64,000 nt of DNA from MVYY01 sp012517575 (GTDB lineage: Bacteria > Bacteroidota > Bacteroidia > Bacteroidales > Paludibacteraceae). The translations under genes and the position numbers were made by a program. The notes under the pieces are model-generated. The model saw only the letters and a list, made by a program, of their open reading frames with translations. It was not told the DNA's origin and did not search any database. The stretch covers positions 316,355-380,354 of the forward strand of contig JAVLUG010000003.1 in NCBI GenBank assembly GCA_031629035.1, written 5' to 3'. Below, one piece after another: positions 43,658-52,501 of this stretch (positions are counted from its first letter, which is position 1; each line of letters opens with the position of its first letter).

Positions 43658-45382
43658 TTAATATTCTTCTGTTTTAATATCCCGAATCATCAGCTGGATG
43701 GATGAATTTCCATTAAAGTTATTTTCTTCCAGCGTGTAACAAATGTCCAACGGATTGAGGGCTTTCAAGTGATCATTGTATTCGTACATGCCAAAAGCGA
43801 TTCCGTTCATCACATTTTCCGAACTTGAGTCAATCAATTCCATTTTCAGGTGTTCCTGCTCTTTTCCCACCAAACGGCTGGTGCCATAGTCAAAAACTTT
43901 TTTGGAAACAAAAAGTGGTTTCATATTTTCCGGACCAAAGGGAGCAAATTGTTTCAAAATTCTGAAAAACTTGGGCGTAATATCCTTAAATTCGAGAACG
44001 GCATCGATTTCCAGTTGAGGATAAGTTTGTTCTTCCAGAATGTTTTCTGAAACAAATTTTTCGAAACGTTCGGTAAAAGCCTGAACATTCTCTTCCTTCA
44101 TTGAAAGACCTGCTGCGTACATGTGGCCACCGAAATTTTCGAGCAAATCCCTACAAGAGTCGATAGCTTTGTATAAGTCAAATCCCGGAACAGAACGGGC
44201 AGAACCGGAAATCAAACCATTAGAACGGGTAAGGACAACAGTAGGTTTGTAATATTCGTCCGACAGACGTGAAGCTACAATTCCGATAACTCCCTTGTGC
44301 CAGTGAGGTTGATAAACCACGATGGATTTACGATTTTTGTAAACTTTCTGTGAGTTGATAATGGCAACAGCCTCATCGGTGATATTTTTATCTACATCCT
44401 TACGGTCGTTGTTGTACCCGTTGATATCTCCACTTTTCTGACGTGCTATTTCGTCATCGTTGGCAATAAGCAGCTCTACAGCTTCGCGTGCCGATTTCAT
44501 CCGTCCGCTGGCATTGATGCGAGGTCCTATTTTAAACACAATATCGCTTATGGTGATTTCCCTGTTAGCCAGTCCACAGATATTGATAATGCTACGAATA
44601 CCCAGTGAGGGAGAAGAATTGAGTCTCTTTAAACCATAATAGGCAAGGATGCGGTTTTCACCGGTTATGGGCACAATATCCGAAGCTATGCTCAACCCCA
44701 CTAAATCAAGCAACGGTATCAGTTCAGAAAAATCTATTCCTTTTTTGATGGCGAAAGCCTGCAGGAGTTTAAATCCCACTCCGCAACCCGATAAATGTTT
44801 ATAAGGATAATGGCAATCTTCACGCTTGGGATCAAGAATAGCTGCAGCGGGAGGTAATTCCTTGTCGGGCGTATGATGGTCGCAAATGATGAAATCTATT
44901 CCGAGATTGAGCGCATGTTTAACTTTTTCTGTGGCTTTTATTCCGCAATCCAAAGCAATAATTAGCGAAAAATTTTGTTCTGCGGCAAATTGAATGCCCT
45001 GAAACGAAATGCCATAACCTTCGGTGTAGCGGTCGGGGATATAAAAATCTATATCGGAATAATATTTTCTTAAAAATTGATATACCAATGCTACAGAAGT
45101 AGTTCCATCCACATCATAATCCCCGTAAATCAAAATTTTTTCCTTATTGTCGATGGCACAGTTCAATCTTTCAATGGCTTTTTCCATATCTGCCATGAGA
45201 AACGGGTCATGAAGTTTTGCCAAATCGGGACGAAAAAAACTGCGCGCTTCTTCAAAAGTCCCAATACCGCGTTGAATAAGTAATTGAGCAAGGATAGGAT
45301 TGATACCCAAACTTTCTGCCAGATTTTTTTGAATTTCCTTTTGTTCTTCGGTGAGCGATTTAAATATCCATTTATGGGTCAT
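43658..45382 (-). CDS. recJ: Single-stranded-DNA-specific exonuclease RecJ
   Basis: 5'-3' ssDNA exonuclease of recombination and mismatch repair. DHH-family motifs are intact: ILIYGDYDVDGTTS (about 80-93), IIALDCGIK, IICDHHTP, and ASDIVPITGENR, followed by the DHHA1 domain with FKIGPRINASGRM and GGHMYAAGLSM. A C-terminal OB-fold-like domain (about 455-574) has FAPFGPENMKPLF. Length (574 aa) is typical. A promoter-like box lies on the minus strand at 45456-45463. Confidence 0.97.
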   Translation of the reverse strand: MTHKWIFKSLTEEQKEIQKNLAESLGINPILAQLLIQRGIGTFEEARSFFRPDLAKLHDPFLMADMEKAIERLNCAIDNKEKILIYGDYDVDGTTSVALVYQFLRKYYSDIDFYIPDRYTEGYGISFQGIQFAAEQNFSLIIALDCGIKATEKVKHALNLGIDFIICDHHTPDKELPPAAAILDPKREDCHYPYKHLSGCGVGFKLLQAFAIKKGIDFSELIPLLDLVGLSIASDIVPITGENRILAYYGLKRLNSSPSLGIRSIINICGLANREITISDIVFKIGPRINASGRMKSAREAVELLIANDDEIARQKSGDINGYNNDRKDVDKNITDEAVAIINSQKVYKNRKSIVVYQPHWHKGVIGIVASRLSDEYYKPTVVLTRSNGLISGSARSVPGFDLYKAIDSCRDLLENFGGHMYAAGLSMKEENVQAFTERFEKFVSENILEEQTYPQLEIDAVLEFKDITPKFFRILKQFAPFGPENMKPLFVSKKVFDYGTSRLVGKEQEHLKMELIDSSSENVMNGIAFGMYEYNDHLKALNPLDICYTLEENNFNGNSSIQLMIRDIKTEEY

Positions 45383-45455
45383 GTTCGTACGATTTCAAAA
45401 TCAGAGGAAAAAATCCTTTTTAAAAAACGCGACATAATGTATTTGCCTGTTATCA

Positions 45456-45489
45456 CAAAAATAGAAAAAAAAGCTGAGCAGACGACAAA
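45456..45489 (-). promoter_or_regulatory. Promoter-like boxes upstream of recJ
   Basis: On the minus strand TATTTTTG (45456-45463) follows a TTTG at 45486-45489 after 22 bp. It is about 74 bp before the recJ ATG and lies between obgE and recJ, so recJ may be expressed separately from obgE. Confidence 0.55.
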
Positions 45490-45574
45490 ATTTTATGTTT
45501 TAATATTTTGAGCAAGTAAAATATTAAAAAAATTGTCAGAAGTTTATGCAAATTTTCGAAAAAGAAAGTGCAGG

Positions 45575-46726
45575 TTATTCATTCCAATCATCCCAGTCCA
45601 TTTTTCCGTAATCGTCAGTTTCTGGCTTATCAAAGGAAACGTTGTCAGGGAAAAAGTCTTCTTCCAATTCCTCTTCATTTTCCTGATTCGAAACAGGGAT
45701 GGGAGCATGAGAAATTTCAATTATCTGGTTGGATGGTTTGTTCAATTCATTCCAAATCAAATCTTTAAGTTCCGGAATACCCTCACCGGTAAGGGAAGAA
45801 ATGAATACTGCCGGCACATCGGTAGGTAAGTTTTTTTTCATTGCCTCTTTCAATTCATCATCCAGCATATCGCTTTTGCTGATAGCGAGAATTTTGGATT
45901 TTTCCAATAAAGAGGGATTATATTTTTTCAGTTCATTCAGCAAAATCTCATATTTTTGCTGAATATCAACCTCTTCAGCAGGAATCATGAACAGTAAAAT
46001 GGAATTTCGTTCAATGTGGCGAAGAAAACGTAATCCGAGACCTTTTCCTTCGGCAGCTCCTTCAATAATTCCCGGTATGTCGGCCATAACGAAAGATTTG
46101 TTGTTGCGGTAAGCTACAATTCCCAGTTGAGGAACAAGCGTTGTAAACGGATAGTCGGCAATTTCGGGTTTTGCAGCGGAAACTACTGAAAGCAGTGTAG
46201 ATTTTCCTGCATTTGGAAATCCAACCAATCCCACGTCGGCCAATATTTTTAGTTGAAGGATAACTGTTCTTTCCTTGCGTGGTTCTCCGGGTTGCGAAAA
46301 TCTTGGTGTCTGCTGCGTGGCGCTTCTGAAGTGCCAGTTTCCCTGGCCTCCTCTTCCGCCTTGCAACAAAATAAATTCTTGCCCATCTTCCTGAATGTCG
46401 CAGATAAATTCGCCCGTTTCGCCATCGTAGGCAACGGTTCCGCAGGGTACTTCAATAATCTTGTCGCCACCATCTTTCCCAAAACTGCGGTTTTTACTGC
46501 CATTTTCTCCATCCTCAGCAAAAATATGTCGGGCATATTTCAGATGCAGCAATGTCCAGTAATTCTTGTTCCCACGTAAAATAACATGTCCGCCACGTCC
46601 ACCATCGCCACCATCGGGACCACCTTTGGGAATAAATTTTTCGCGATGAAAATGAGTAGAGCCCGCTCCGCCTTTGCCTGAGCGACAGAATATTTTTACG
46701 TAGTCAACAAAATTTGAACCTGACAT
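45575..46726 (-). CDS. obgE: GTPase Obg/CgtA
   Basis: Ribosome-associated GTPase needed for 50S assembly and stress control. The glycine-rich Obg domain (about 1-158) contains GGPDGGDGGRGGHVILRG. The G domain has GFPNAGKSTLL (G1), ADIPGIIEGA (G3) and SKSDM (G4, in place of NKxD). The C terminus is a short acidic tail of about 45 residues, ending in MDWDDWNE, instead of an OCT domain. Length is 383 aa. adk lies 34 bp upstream on the same strand and hpt before that, a common Bacteroidetes gene order. Confidence 0.96.
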   Translation of the reverse strand: MSGSNFVDYVKIFCRSGKGGAGSTHFHREKFIPKGGPDGGDGGRGGHVILRGNKNYWTLLHLKYARHIFAEDGENGSKNRSFGKDGGDKIIEVPCGTVAYDGETGEFICDIQEDGQEFILLQGGRGGQGNWHFRSATQQTPRFSQPGEPRKERTVILQLKILADVGLVGFPNAGKSTLLSVVSAAKPEIADYPFTTLVPQLGIVAYRNNKSFVMADIPGIIEGAAEGKGLGLRFLRHIERNSILLFMIPAEEVDIQQKYEILLNELKKYNPSLLEKSKILAISKSDMLDDELKEAMKKNLPTDVPAVFISSLTGEGIPELKDLIWNELNKPSNQIIEISHAPIPVSNQENEEELEEDFFPDNVSFDKPETDDYGKMDWDDWNE

Positions 46727-46760
46727 TTTGAGAATAATGATTTATGAAAGACAAAGTTTC

Positions 46761-47342
46761 TCAGGGATTTATTGTTGAATCGATTACCTGCGAAATACGG
46801 GAAAAAATTTCTTCCACTGTGCCGATACCTTCAATAGCCACGTATTTATTCAATTTTTTGTAAAAATTGTTTACTTCGTCAGCGTTTTGATGGTAGATTT
46901 CAAGCCTTTTGCGAATTACATCGAGTTTATCATCGCTGCGATTTGATATTTCAGCGCGTTTGAGCAATCGACTGATCAATTCTTCATCATTAACTTTCAA
47001 GTCGAGCAGCAGAGTAATTTCTTCGTTTCGTTTTTTCAGTAGTTTTTCCAATGCTTCAGCCTGAGCATAAGTTCTGGGAAAACCATCCAGTATAATACCC
47101 TTGTGATGGTTCATTTCTTTATCCAGAATATGGTCGAGCATGGTGATAATGATTTCGTCGGGCACCAATTGCCCTTTAGAAATAAACTGTTCGGCTTTCT
47201 TACCAATCTCTGTTTGAAATTTGATTTCATTTCGAAGAATTTCTCCGGTGGATAAATGTTTTAAATTGTATTTTTCCGCTATCAGTTTGCTCTGTGTTCC
47301 TTTTCCACTACCCGGCGCTCCACAAATAATGATATTCAACAT
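46761..47342 (-). CDS. adk: Adenylate kinase
   Basis: Interconverts ATP + AMP and 2 ADP. The P-loop GAPGSGKGTQSKLI is at 7-20, HLSTGEILRNEI binds AMP, and DGFPRTYAQAEALE (about 84-97) is diagnostic. The LID region is short (about 130-140, RAEISNRSDD), giving a 193-aa short-form enzyme without zinc-binding cysteines. The gene lies 20 bp downstream of hpt and 34 bp upstream of obgE. Confidence 0.97.
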   Translation of the reverse strand: MLNIIICGAPGSGKGTQSKLIAEKYNLKHLSTGEILRNEIKFQTEIGKKAEQFISKGQLVPDEIIITMLDHILDKEMNHHKGIILDGFPRTYAQAEALEKLLKKRNEEITLLLDLKVNDEELISRLLKRAEISNRSDDKLDVIRKRLEIYHQNADEVNNFYKKLNKYVAIEGIGTVEEIFSRISQVIDSTINP

Positions 47343-47362
47343 TTGTCAATCTGTTTTCTGTA

Positions 47363-47902
47363 TTAATCCGTTATTAAAGTATATACATCTTTTAAATTTC
47401 TTCCATATCCGTTGTAGTCAAGACCATAACCAATGATAAACTCGTTTGGGATTTTCATGGCTACATAATCTATTTTGATATCGCGCTGCAAAGCATCAGG
47501 CTTTTGTAAAAATGTTGCCACTCGAATTTCTCCAGCTCCTTTTGCTTTGAGTGAATCGATAATTCGTTCCATTGTGAGCCCGGTATCAATAATATCCTCC
47601 AAAATCACTACATTGCGACCCACAATGTTTTCGTTTAGTCCCATTACTTCCTTCACACTTCCAGAACTATAGAGTCCTTCGTATGAAGAAAGTTTAATGA
47701 AGGTGATTTCGCAAGGAATATTCACCACTTTCATTAAGTCGGCCGTAAACATAAAAGCTCCATTGAGAACAGAAATAAAGAGAGGATTTTTATCTTTCAG
47801 ATTTTCATTGATTTCCTCACCAATTTCTCTGATGGACGAAAGAATTTCCTGTTCCGGAATAAATTTTTTGAATTTTTTATCTCTGATTTGAACGATCTCC
47901 AT
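47363..47902 (-). CDS. hpt: Hypoxanthine phosphoribosyltransferase
   Basis: Purine salvage enzyme making IMP or GMP from the base and PRPP. At 179 aa it shows the PRPP-binding motif VVILEDIIDTGLTMERI (about 98-114). The N-terminal LFISVLNGAFMFTADLMK block and the C-terminal NEFIIGYGLDYNGYGRNL block are typical of this family. First gene of an hpt-adk-obgE group. A TACTTTTG box on the minus strand at 47957-47964 is a likely -7 element. Confidence 0.96.
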   Translation of the reverse strand: MEIVQIRDKKFKKFIPEQEILSSIREIGEEINENLKDKNPLFISVLNGAFMFTADLMKVVNIPCEITFIKLSSYEGLYSSGSVKEVMGLNENIVGRNVVILEDIIDTGLTMERIIDSLKAKGAGEIRVATFLQKPDALQRDIKIDYVAMKIPNEFIIGYGLDYNGYGRNLKDVYTLITD

Positions 47903-48156
47903 TTCCCAACAGTTGCTTTTTGAAGGTTAGACGTTGTGTTTGAAAAAAATAATTTGCAAAAGTAGTAAAAATGATTGGTTTTTGAAAGTTGATTTTTTTG
48001 ATTACAGTTTTCCTTGTACTCAAAGATTATTGCTGTAGTATTGAACTTTTGTTGACATGAAGGTTCAAATGTGTAAACATTAGCGAAAAAGATGTGAAGT
48101 GGAGTAAATAGTCTTTTTGAAAAAATTTCAAACTTTCTACCTTTGAGGCTTCATTG
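47903..48156. other. Intergenic gap between hpt and the ribosomal operon terminator
   Basis: About 250 bp without a gene. It contains the hpt -7 box TACTTTTG (47957-47964, minus strand); a -33 partner is not evident. Confidence 0.5.
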
Positions 48157-48204
48157 TTTTAAAAACGAAGAAGGATGCACTTTTTCTGTACATCCTTCCT
48201 CGTT
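48157..48204 (-). terminator. Rho-independent terminator of the rpmB-rpmG-DUF4295 operon
   Basis: A 14-bp stem with one wobble (48191-48204 with 48164-48177) closes a 13-nt loop and is followed on the minus strand by a T run near 48161-48165. It lies 19 bp after the stop codon of the DUF4295 gene. Confidence 0.92.
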
Positions 48205-48222
48205 TTAGGTAGGAAATAAAAA

Positions 48223-48375
48223 TTATTTATTGAGAATGTCTTTAACCTTTTCGTTGGGCACCATTTCTTCGGTAAACATATAAGCGCCTGTTTTGGGAGA
48301 TTTAACCATTTTGATAACTTTAGAATAAGTTCGTCCTTCTCCCTTTTGTACCGATGCAATAACCTTCTTTGCCAT
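48223..48375 (-). CDS. DUF4295 small basic protein
   Basis: A 50-aa protein beginning MAKKVIASVQKGEGRTYSKV and ending in EKVKDILNK. It matches DUF4295, a small protein regularly encoded after rpmG in Bacteroidetes and thought by position to be ribosome-associated. It starts 3 bp after the rpmG stop codon, so the two are translated from one message. It contains the SPKTGAYMFTEEMVP block typical of the family. Its own function is not established. Confidence 0.9.
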   Translation of the reverse strand: MAKKVIASVQKGEGRTYSKVIKMVKSPKTGAYMFTEEMVPNEKVKDILNK

Positions 48376-48378
48376 AGT

Positions 48379-48567
48379 TTATTTAATTTCTCTGTGAATA
48401 GTAACTCTTTTTAAAATAGGATTGTATTTCCTGAGTTCCAATCGTTCAGGAGTATTTTTCCTGTTTTTCTGTGTAATATATCTCGAAGTACCGGGCATGC
48501 CGCTGTCTTTATGTTCGGTGCATTCCAGGATAACCTGTACTCGTGCTTCTTTTGATTTTTTTGCCAT
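48379..48567 (-). CDS. rpmG: 50S ribosomal protein L33
   Basis: Ribosomal protein of 62 aa near the E site of the large subunit. Family sequence is seen in ARVQVILECTEHKDSG, YITQKNRKNTPERLELRKYN and the C-terminal LKRVTIHREIK. Only one cysteine is present, so this is the zinc-independent form. It lies 21 bp downstream of rpmB and directly before the DUF4295 gene. Confidence 0.97.
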   Translation of the reverse strand: MAKKSKEARVQVILECTEHKDSGMPGTSRYITQKNRKNTPERLELRKYNPILKRVTIHREIK

Positions 48568-48588
48568 AATATTTTGCCTCCTTGCTCT

Positions 48589-48825
48589 TTATTTTAAATA
48601 TCCTTTTTTCAGCGCTTTTTTGATGGCTGCATCCAATCCAATCTTATTGATGGTTCTTAATCCCGCAGCCGAAATATCAAGACTGATCCATGTGTCTTGT
48701 TCTACCCAATAAAATTTTTTGGTAAATAAGTTCACATCAAAAGTCCTTTTTGTACGCCTTTTTGAGTGCGAAACATTATTCCCATTCATTGGTTTTTTCC
48801 CGGTAATCTGACAAATCTTAGGCAT
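48589..48825 (-). CDS. rpmB: 50S ribosomal protein L28
   Basis: Ribosomal protein of 78 aa. It begins MPKICQITGKKPMNGNNVSH and contains SKRRTKRTFDVNL and SAAGLRTINKIGLDAAIKKA, all diagnostic. The ATG at 48825 gives the correct family N terminus; the open frame extends 16 codons further upstream without support. First gene of the operon, with a well-spaced promoter 46 bp upstream. Confidence 0.97.
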   Translation of the reverse strand: MPKICQITGKKPMNGNNVSHSKRRTKRTFDVNLFTKKFYWVEQDTWISLDISAAGLRTINKIGLDAAIKKALKKGYLK

Positions 48826-48870
48826 TTTTATTTCATTTATAGAGTTATACGTCTGCTCAAAAATAGTGTG

Positions 48871-48901
48871 CAAAAATACGTTTTATTTTTTATATACGCA
48901 A
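48871..48901 (-). promoter_or_regulatory. Promoter of the ribosomal operon
   Basis: On the minus strand TTG (48899-48901) and TATTTTTG (48871-48878) are 20 bp apart. A second TATTTTTG at 48858-48865 lies closer to rpmB. Confidence 0.7.
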
Positions 48902-49121
48902 GCAGGATGATTTTATTTTAAAAATATTCTGTTCTTCAGAATTATAAAATATCTAAAAATCAAGATCATAAAATTTTTTTCTATTGTTCTCTTCTTAAGC
49001 GTTTTTCTTTTCGCGCAAGGAAATGAAGTTGAATAATGCTCGATAGTAGTTTTCTTGGAATAGAATCCTTCATTTATTGATGGATGCAATAAATCATAGA
49101 AAGAAATAATCGTTGTATTAC

Positions 49122-49150
49122 TTGAAAATCTGAACAAATTGTTATTTTTG
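49122..49150 (+). promoter_or_regulatory. Promoter of the DUF4492-cydAB operon
   Basis: TTG (49122-49124) and TATTTTTG (49143-49150) are 18 bp apart, and the first ATG follows 16 bp later, so the leader is very short. Confidence 0.65.
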
Positions 49151-49166
49151 TCAAAAAATAATATTT

Positions 49167-49391
49167 ATGCAGGGGATTGGGTTTTTAAAAAATATTTATT
49201 CGTTTTATACCGAAGGTTTTAAAAACATGACAGTGGGCAAAACCCTCTGGATAATTGTTTTGATAAAACTTTTCATTATGTTTGGTATCCTGAAGGTATT
49301 TTTCTTTCCCAATTATTTGAATGAACATTTTAGAGATGATGCCGGCAAGGCAAATCATGTGCGTACGGAACTTATCAACAAATCGAAATAG
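49167..49391 (+). CDS. DUF4492 small membrane protein
   Basis: A 74-aa protein with an amphipathic N terminus (FLKNIYSFYTEGFKNMTVGK), one transmembrane helix (about 25-45) and a charged C-terminal tail. This is the DUF4492 family, found directly upstream of cydA in Bacteroidetes. It lies 23 bp before cydA. By position it may be an accessory subunit or assembly factor of cytochrome bd, comparable in size to CydX-type subunits, but homology to those is not evident. Confidence 0.85.
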   Translation: MQGIGFLKNIYSFYTEGFKNMTVGKTLWIIVLIKLFIMFGILKVFFFPNYLNEHFRDDAGKANHVRTELINKSK

Positions 49392-49414
49392 AAAGAATTA
49401 TTAAACTGAACTTC

Positions 49415-50974
49415 ATGGAATTACTACTTGATGCATCCTTAATAAATTGGTCGCGGGCGCAGTTTGCCATGACTGCCATGTATCACTGGCTGTTTGTGCC
49501 GCTTACATTGGGTTTGGGCATGATTATGTCGATTATGGAAACCTTCTACGTGAAAACAGGCAAGGAAGAATGGAAGAATGCTGCAAAATTCTGGATGACC
49601 ATTTTCGGGATCAATTTTGCAATTGGAGTAGCTACCGGCATTATTCTCGAATTTGAATTCGGTACCAACTGGTCGAACTACAGTTGGTTTGTAGGCGATA
49701 TTTTTGGTGCTCCGCTGGCCATCGAAGGTATATTGGCTTTCTTTATGGAAGCAACTTTTATCTCTATCATGTTTTTCGGATGGAAAAAAGTTGGGAAAAA
49801 CTTTCATTTGGCATCTACCTGGCTTACTACGCTGGGTGCAACTATCTCGGCATTGTGGATTCTTGTTGCCAACGCATGGATGCAATATCCTACCGGAATG
49901 GAATTTAACCCCGATACAGTGCGCAATGAAATGGTCGATTTTTGGAGTATCCTCTTTTCGCCTGTTGCCATCAATAAGTTTTTTCACACCGTTATTTCGG
50001 GTTGGGTGTTGGGAGCATTGTTTGTTATGGGTATCAGTTGCTGGTTTTTGCTCAACAAAAGGGAAAAAGATTTTGCTTTGAAAAGTATACGCGTCAGCGC
50101 GATTTTCGGCTTGATATCTTCTTTGCTTCTTCTTTATACTGGTGATGGTTCAGCCTATAATGTGGCTCAGCGCCAGCCGATGAAACTGGCAGCAATGGAA
50201 GGGCTTTATGAAGGCAAGAATGGTACAGGTCTGATAGCCATTGGTATTTTGAATCCCGAGAAAAAATCATATAATGATACGGTTCCTTCTTACCTGTATA
50301 AAGTAGAAATTCCAAAATTGCTTTCTTTTCTGGGTTATCGGGACGCCAATGCTTTTGTGCCGGGTTTAAAGGATATAATTGAAGGCGGATATGAAACTCC
50401 TTCGGGCAAGGCACTTTCTTTTGATGAAAAAAGAGAGCGTGGAAAGGTAGCCATTCAGGCGTTGGCAGATTATCAATATGCGTGTCAAAAGAAAGATACG
50501 GTTTCTGCTCTAATGTATAAGGATGAGCTTATGAAAAACTATGCCTATTTTGGTTATGGCTATCTGGATCATCCACAGCAACTGATTCCGAATCTTTCGC
50601 TGGTATTTTATCCATTTCATATTATGGTTTTTTTGGGAATTTATTTTATTGTACTTTTTGCGGTAGTACTCATTTTGTCCTATCGTAAAAAAATAGAACA
50701 TTTGGGTTGGCTGCAATGGATTTGTTTGTTGACCATACCACTGGGTTATGTGGCGGGAGAAGCCGGCTGGATGGTTGCCGAAATTGGCCGTCAGCCATGG
50801 GCTATCCAGGATATTTTGCCTGTTCAGGTGGCTGTTTCCAGTATTTCGGCCGAGTCGGTAAGACTTACTTTTTTCCTTTTTCTGATATTGTTCACTTCTT
50901 TACTCATTGCGGAAATCGGCATTATGGTCAAACAAATAAAAAAAGGACCGGAAGCTGAGAAAATCGAAAAGTGA
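49415..50974 (+). CDS. cydA: Cytochrome bd ubiquinol oxidase subunit I
   Basis: Quinol-oxidising subunit of the bd-type terminal oxidase in the inner membrane, 519 aa. The N-terminal haem ligand His is in MYHWLFVPLTLGLG (residue 23). The GILEFEFGTNWSNYSWFVGDIFG block and HTVISGWVLGALFVMG are typical. The C-terminal GWMVAEIGRQPWAIQ motif is near 448. The Q loop (about 255-385) is present, with an insert of moderate length before FYPFHIMV. Second gene of the DUF4492-cydA-cydB operon. Confidence 0.97.
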   Translation: MELLLDASLINWSRAQFAMTAMYHWLFVPLTLGLGMIMSIMETFYVKTGKEEWKNAAKFWMTIFGINFAIGVATGIILEFEFGTNWSNYSWFVGDIFGAPLAIEGILAFFMEATFISIMFFGWKKVGKNFHLASTWLTTLGATISALWILVANAWMQYPTGMEFNPDTVRNEMVDFWSILFSPVAINKFFHTVISGWVLGALFVMGISCWFLLNKREKDFALKSIRVSAIFGLISSLLLLYTGDGSAYNVAQRQPMKLAAMEGLYEGKNGTGLIAIGILNPEKKSYNDTVPSYLYKVEIPKLLSFLGYRDANAFVPGLKDIIEGGYETPSGKALSFDEKRERGKVAIQALADYQYACQKKDTVSALMYKDELMKNYAYFGYGYLDHPQQLIPNLSLVFYPFHIMVFLGIYFIVLFAVVLILSYRKKIEHLGWLQWICLLTIPLGYVAGEAGWMVAEIGRQPWAIQDILPVQVAVSSISAESVRLTFFLFLILFTSLLIAEIGIMVKQIKKGPEAEKIEK

Positions 50975-51020
50975 TTATTCGAAACTGAATCGTTTTGTAT
51001 TTCTTTTAAATTAGAATACT

Positions 51021-52169
51021 ATGATAACCTATTCCTTTTTGCAGCATTACTGGTGGTTCCTCATTGCTCTTTTGGGTGGCCTTTTGTCTTTCCTGCTTTT
51101 TGTACAGGGCGGTCAATCCATGATTTTTTCCCTATCCAAAACAGAAGACGAAAAACGCTTGCTGGTGAATGTATTGGGACGAAAATGGGAATATACTTTT
51201 ACAACGCTGGTAACATTTGGCGGCGCTATTTTTGCTTCTTTTCCATTGCTTTACTCCACCAGTTTTGGCGGTGCTTACTGGGTTTGGATGATCATTTTGT
51301 TTTGTTTTACACTTCAGGCGGTTTCCTATGAATTTCAGACCAAAGCGGGAAACCTGCTGGGGAAAAATACTTATCGCTTTTTTCTCTTTCTGAATGGTTT
51401 GTTGGGGACTTTTTTACTGGGTGTGGTGATTGCTACTTTTTTTACGGGCTCCGATTTTGTGGTCGACAAAGGAAATATTTCCAACCCACTGTCGCCAATT
51501 ATTAGCCGATGGCAAAATCCGTGGCATGGGCTGGAAGCTTTGCTTAATTTAAGAAATATCTGCTTCGGTTTGGCGGTTTTCTTTCTGTCGCGCACGCTGG
51601 CGGTTTTGTATTTTATCAACCGGCTGGATCATGCAATACTGGAAAAACGTTCACGGAAATACTTGTGGTACAATGCTATTCCATTTGTGGTTTTCTTTCT
51701 CGCTTTTGTTATTTGGACTTTTCTTTCTGATGGCTTTGCCGTGAATCCTGTTTCGGGTGAAGTTTATATGAGTCCTCACAAGTATTTTCTCAATCTAGTG
51801 GAAATGCCGGTAGTGATGATTACATTTTTGCTGGGTGTATGCGGAGTTTTGTATGGAATCATTCGCACCTTGCTTTCAGAAAAATTTAGAAAAGGAATCT
51901 GGTTTGCGGGAACCGGTAATGTTTTGACTGTGCTGAGCCTTTTGCTGCTGGCAGGATTTAATGATACGGCTTTGTATCCTTCCGCTACGCACTTGCAAAG
52001 TTCGCTTACCCTTTCCAATGCTTCTTCCAGTGAATTTACCTTGAAGGTGATGTCCATTGTTTCACTGATTATTCCGTTTGTTGTCCTTTACATTTTTTAT
52101 GCTTGGCGCGCACTTGAGAAGAAACGTACCAATGTGGAGGAAATCAATGAAGAACCACATGCTTACTGA
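51021..52169 (+). CDS. cydB: Cytochrome bd ubiquinol oxidase subunit II
   Basis: Second integral subunit of the bd oxidase, 382 aa, about nine hydrophobic helices. The start YSFLQHYWWFLIALLGGLLSFL and the QGGQSMIF segment match the family. GRKWEYTFTTLVTFGGAIFASFPLLY and FGLAVFFLSRTLAVLYFINR are further blocks. It lies 46 bp downstream of cydA. No cydDC genes are in the window. The reading frame closes before a 40-bp palindrome at 52337. Confidence 0.95.
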   Translation: MITYSFLQHYWWFLIALLGGLLSFLLFVQGGQSMIFSLSKTEDEKRLLVNVLGRKWEYTFTTLVTFGGAIFASFPLLYSTSFGGAYWVWMIILFCFTLQAVSYEFQTKAGNLLGKNTYRFFLFLNGLLGTFLLGVVIATFFTGSDFVVDKGNISNPLSPIISRWQNPWHGLEALLNLRNICFGLAVFFLSRTLAVLYFINRLDHAILEKRSRKYLWYNAIPFVVFFLAFVIWTFLSDGFAVNPVSGEVYMSPHKYFLNLVEMPVVMITFLLGVCGVLYGIIRTLLSEKFRKGIWFAGTGNVLTVLSLLLLAGFNDTALYPSATHLQSSLTLSNASSSEFTLKVMSIVSLIIPFVVLYIFYAWRALEKKRTNVEEINEEPHAY

Positions 52170-52501
52170 TAAAAGAATAAGCGGATTCTACAAATTTCAG
52201 TTCAACGAAACGACGCATAATTTTTTAGAACCTGATCAGCTTGTATATGGGAAGGTTAAAAATTTGTAGATTTTGACGAAGTAATTGCTAATGTAAGTGG
52301 GGAAGAAATTTCCGAAAATTATCATGGAGAAAAGTAATTTCAATAGGAACGTTGCATGCAACGTTCCTATTGAAATATGTTGAAAAACAGATTATTATTG
52401 ATAAATTTAATTAATTGAATAGATGAAATGTCATCATTTATTCAAACCATATTATGCTGGCCAACTTTAAAAAAATAGAATTGATTCACAAAATCATCTG
52501 T
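52170..52501. other. Convergent intergenic gap after cydB
   Basis: A 332-bp stretch with no gene between the plus-strand cyd operon and the minus-strand C1 peptidase. Its only strong feature is the perfect palindrome at 52337-52376, annotated separately. Confidence 0.5.
52337..52376. repeat. 40-bp perfect palindrome between convergent genes
   Basis: Each base from 52337 to 52356 pairs with its partner from 52376 down to 52357; the centre is GTTGCATGCAAC. No spacer exists, so as RNA it would form a stem with a 4-nt or smaller loop. No T tract follows on either strand. It could act as a bidirectional transcription block or a protein-binding site. Confidence 0.9.

Noticed and set aside
52078..52269. 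Plus-strand frame overlapping the end of cydB
   Set aside because: Out of frame with a certain gene, no homology, and no start signal of its own.
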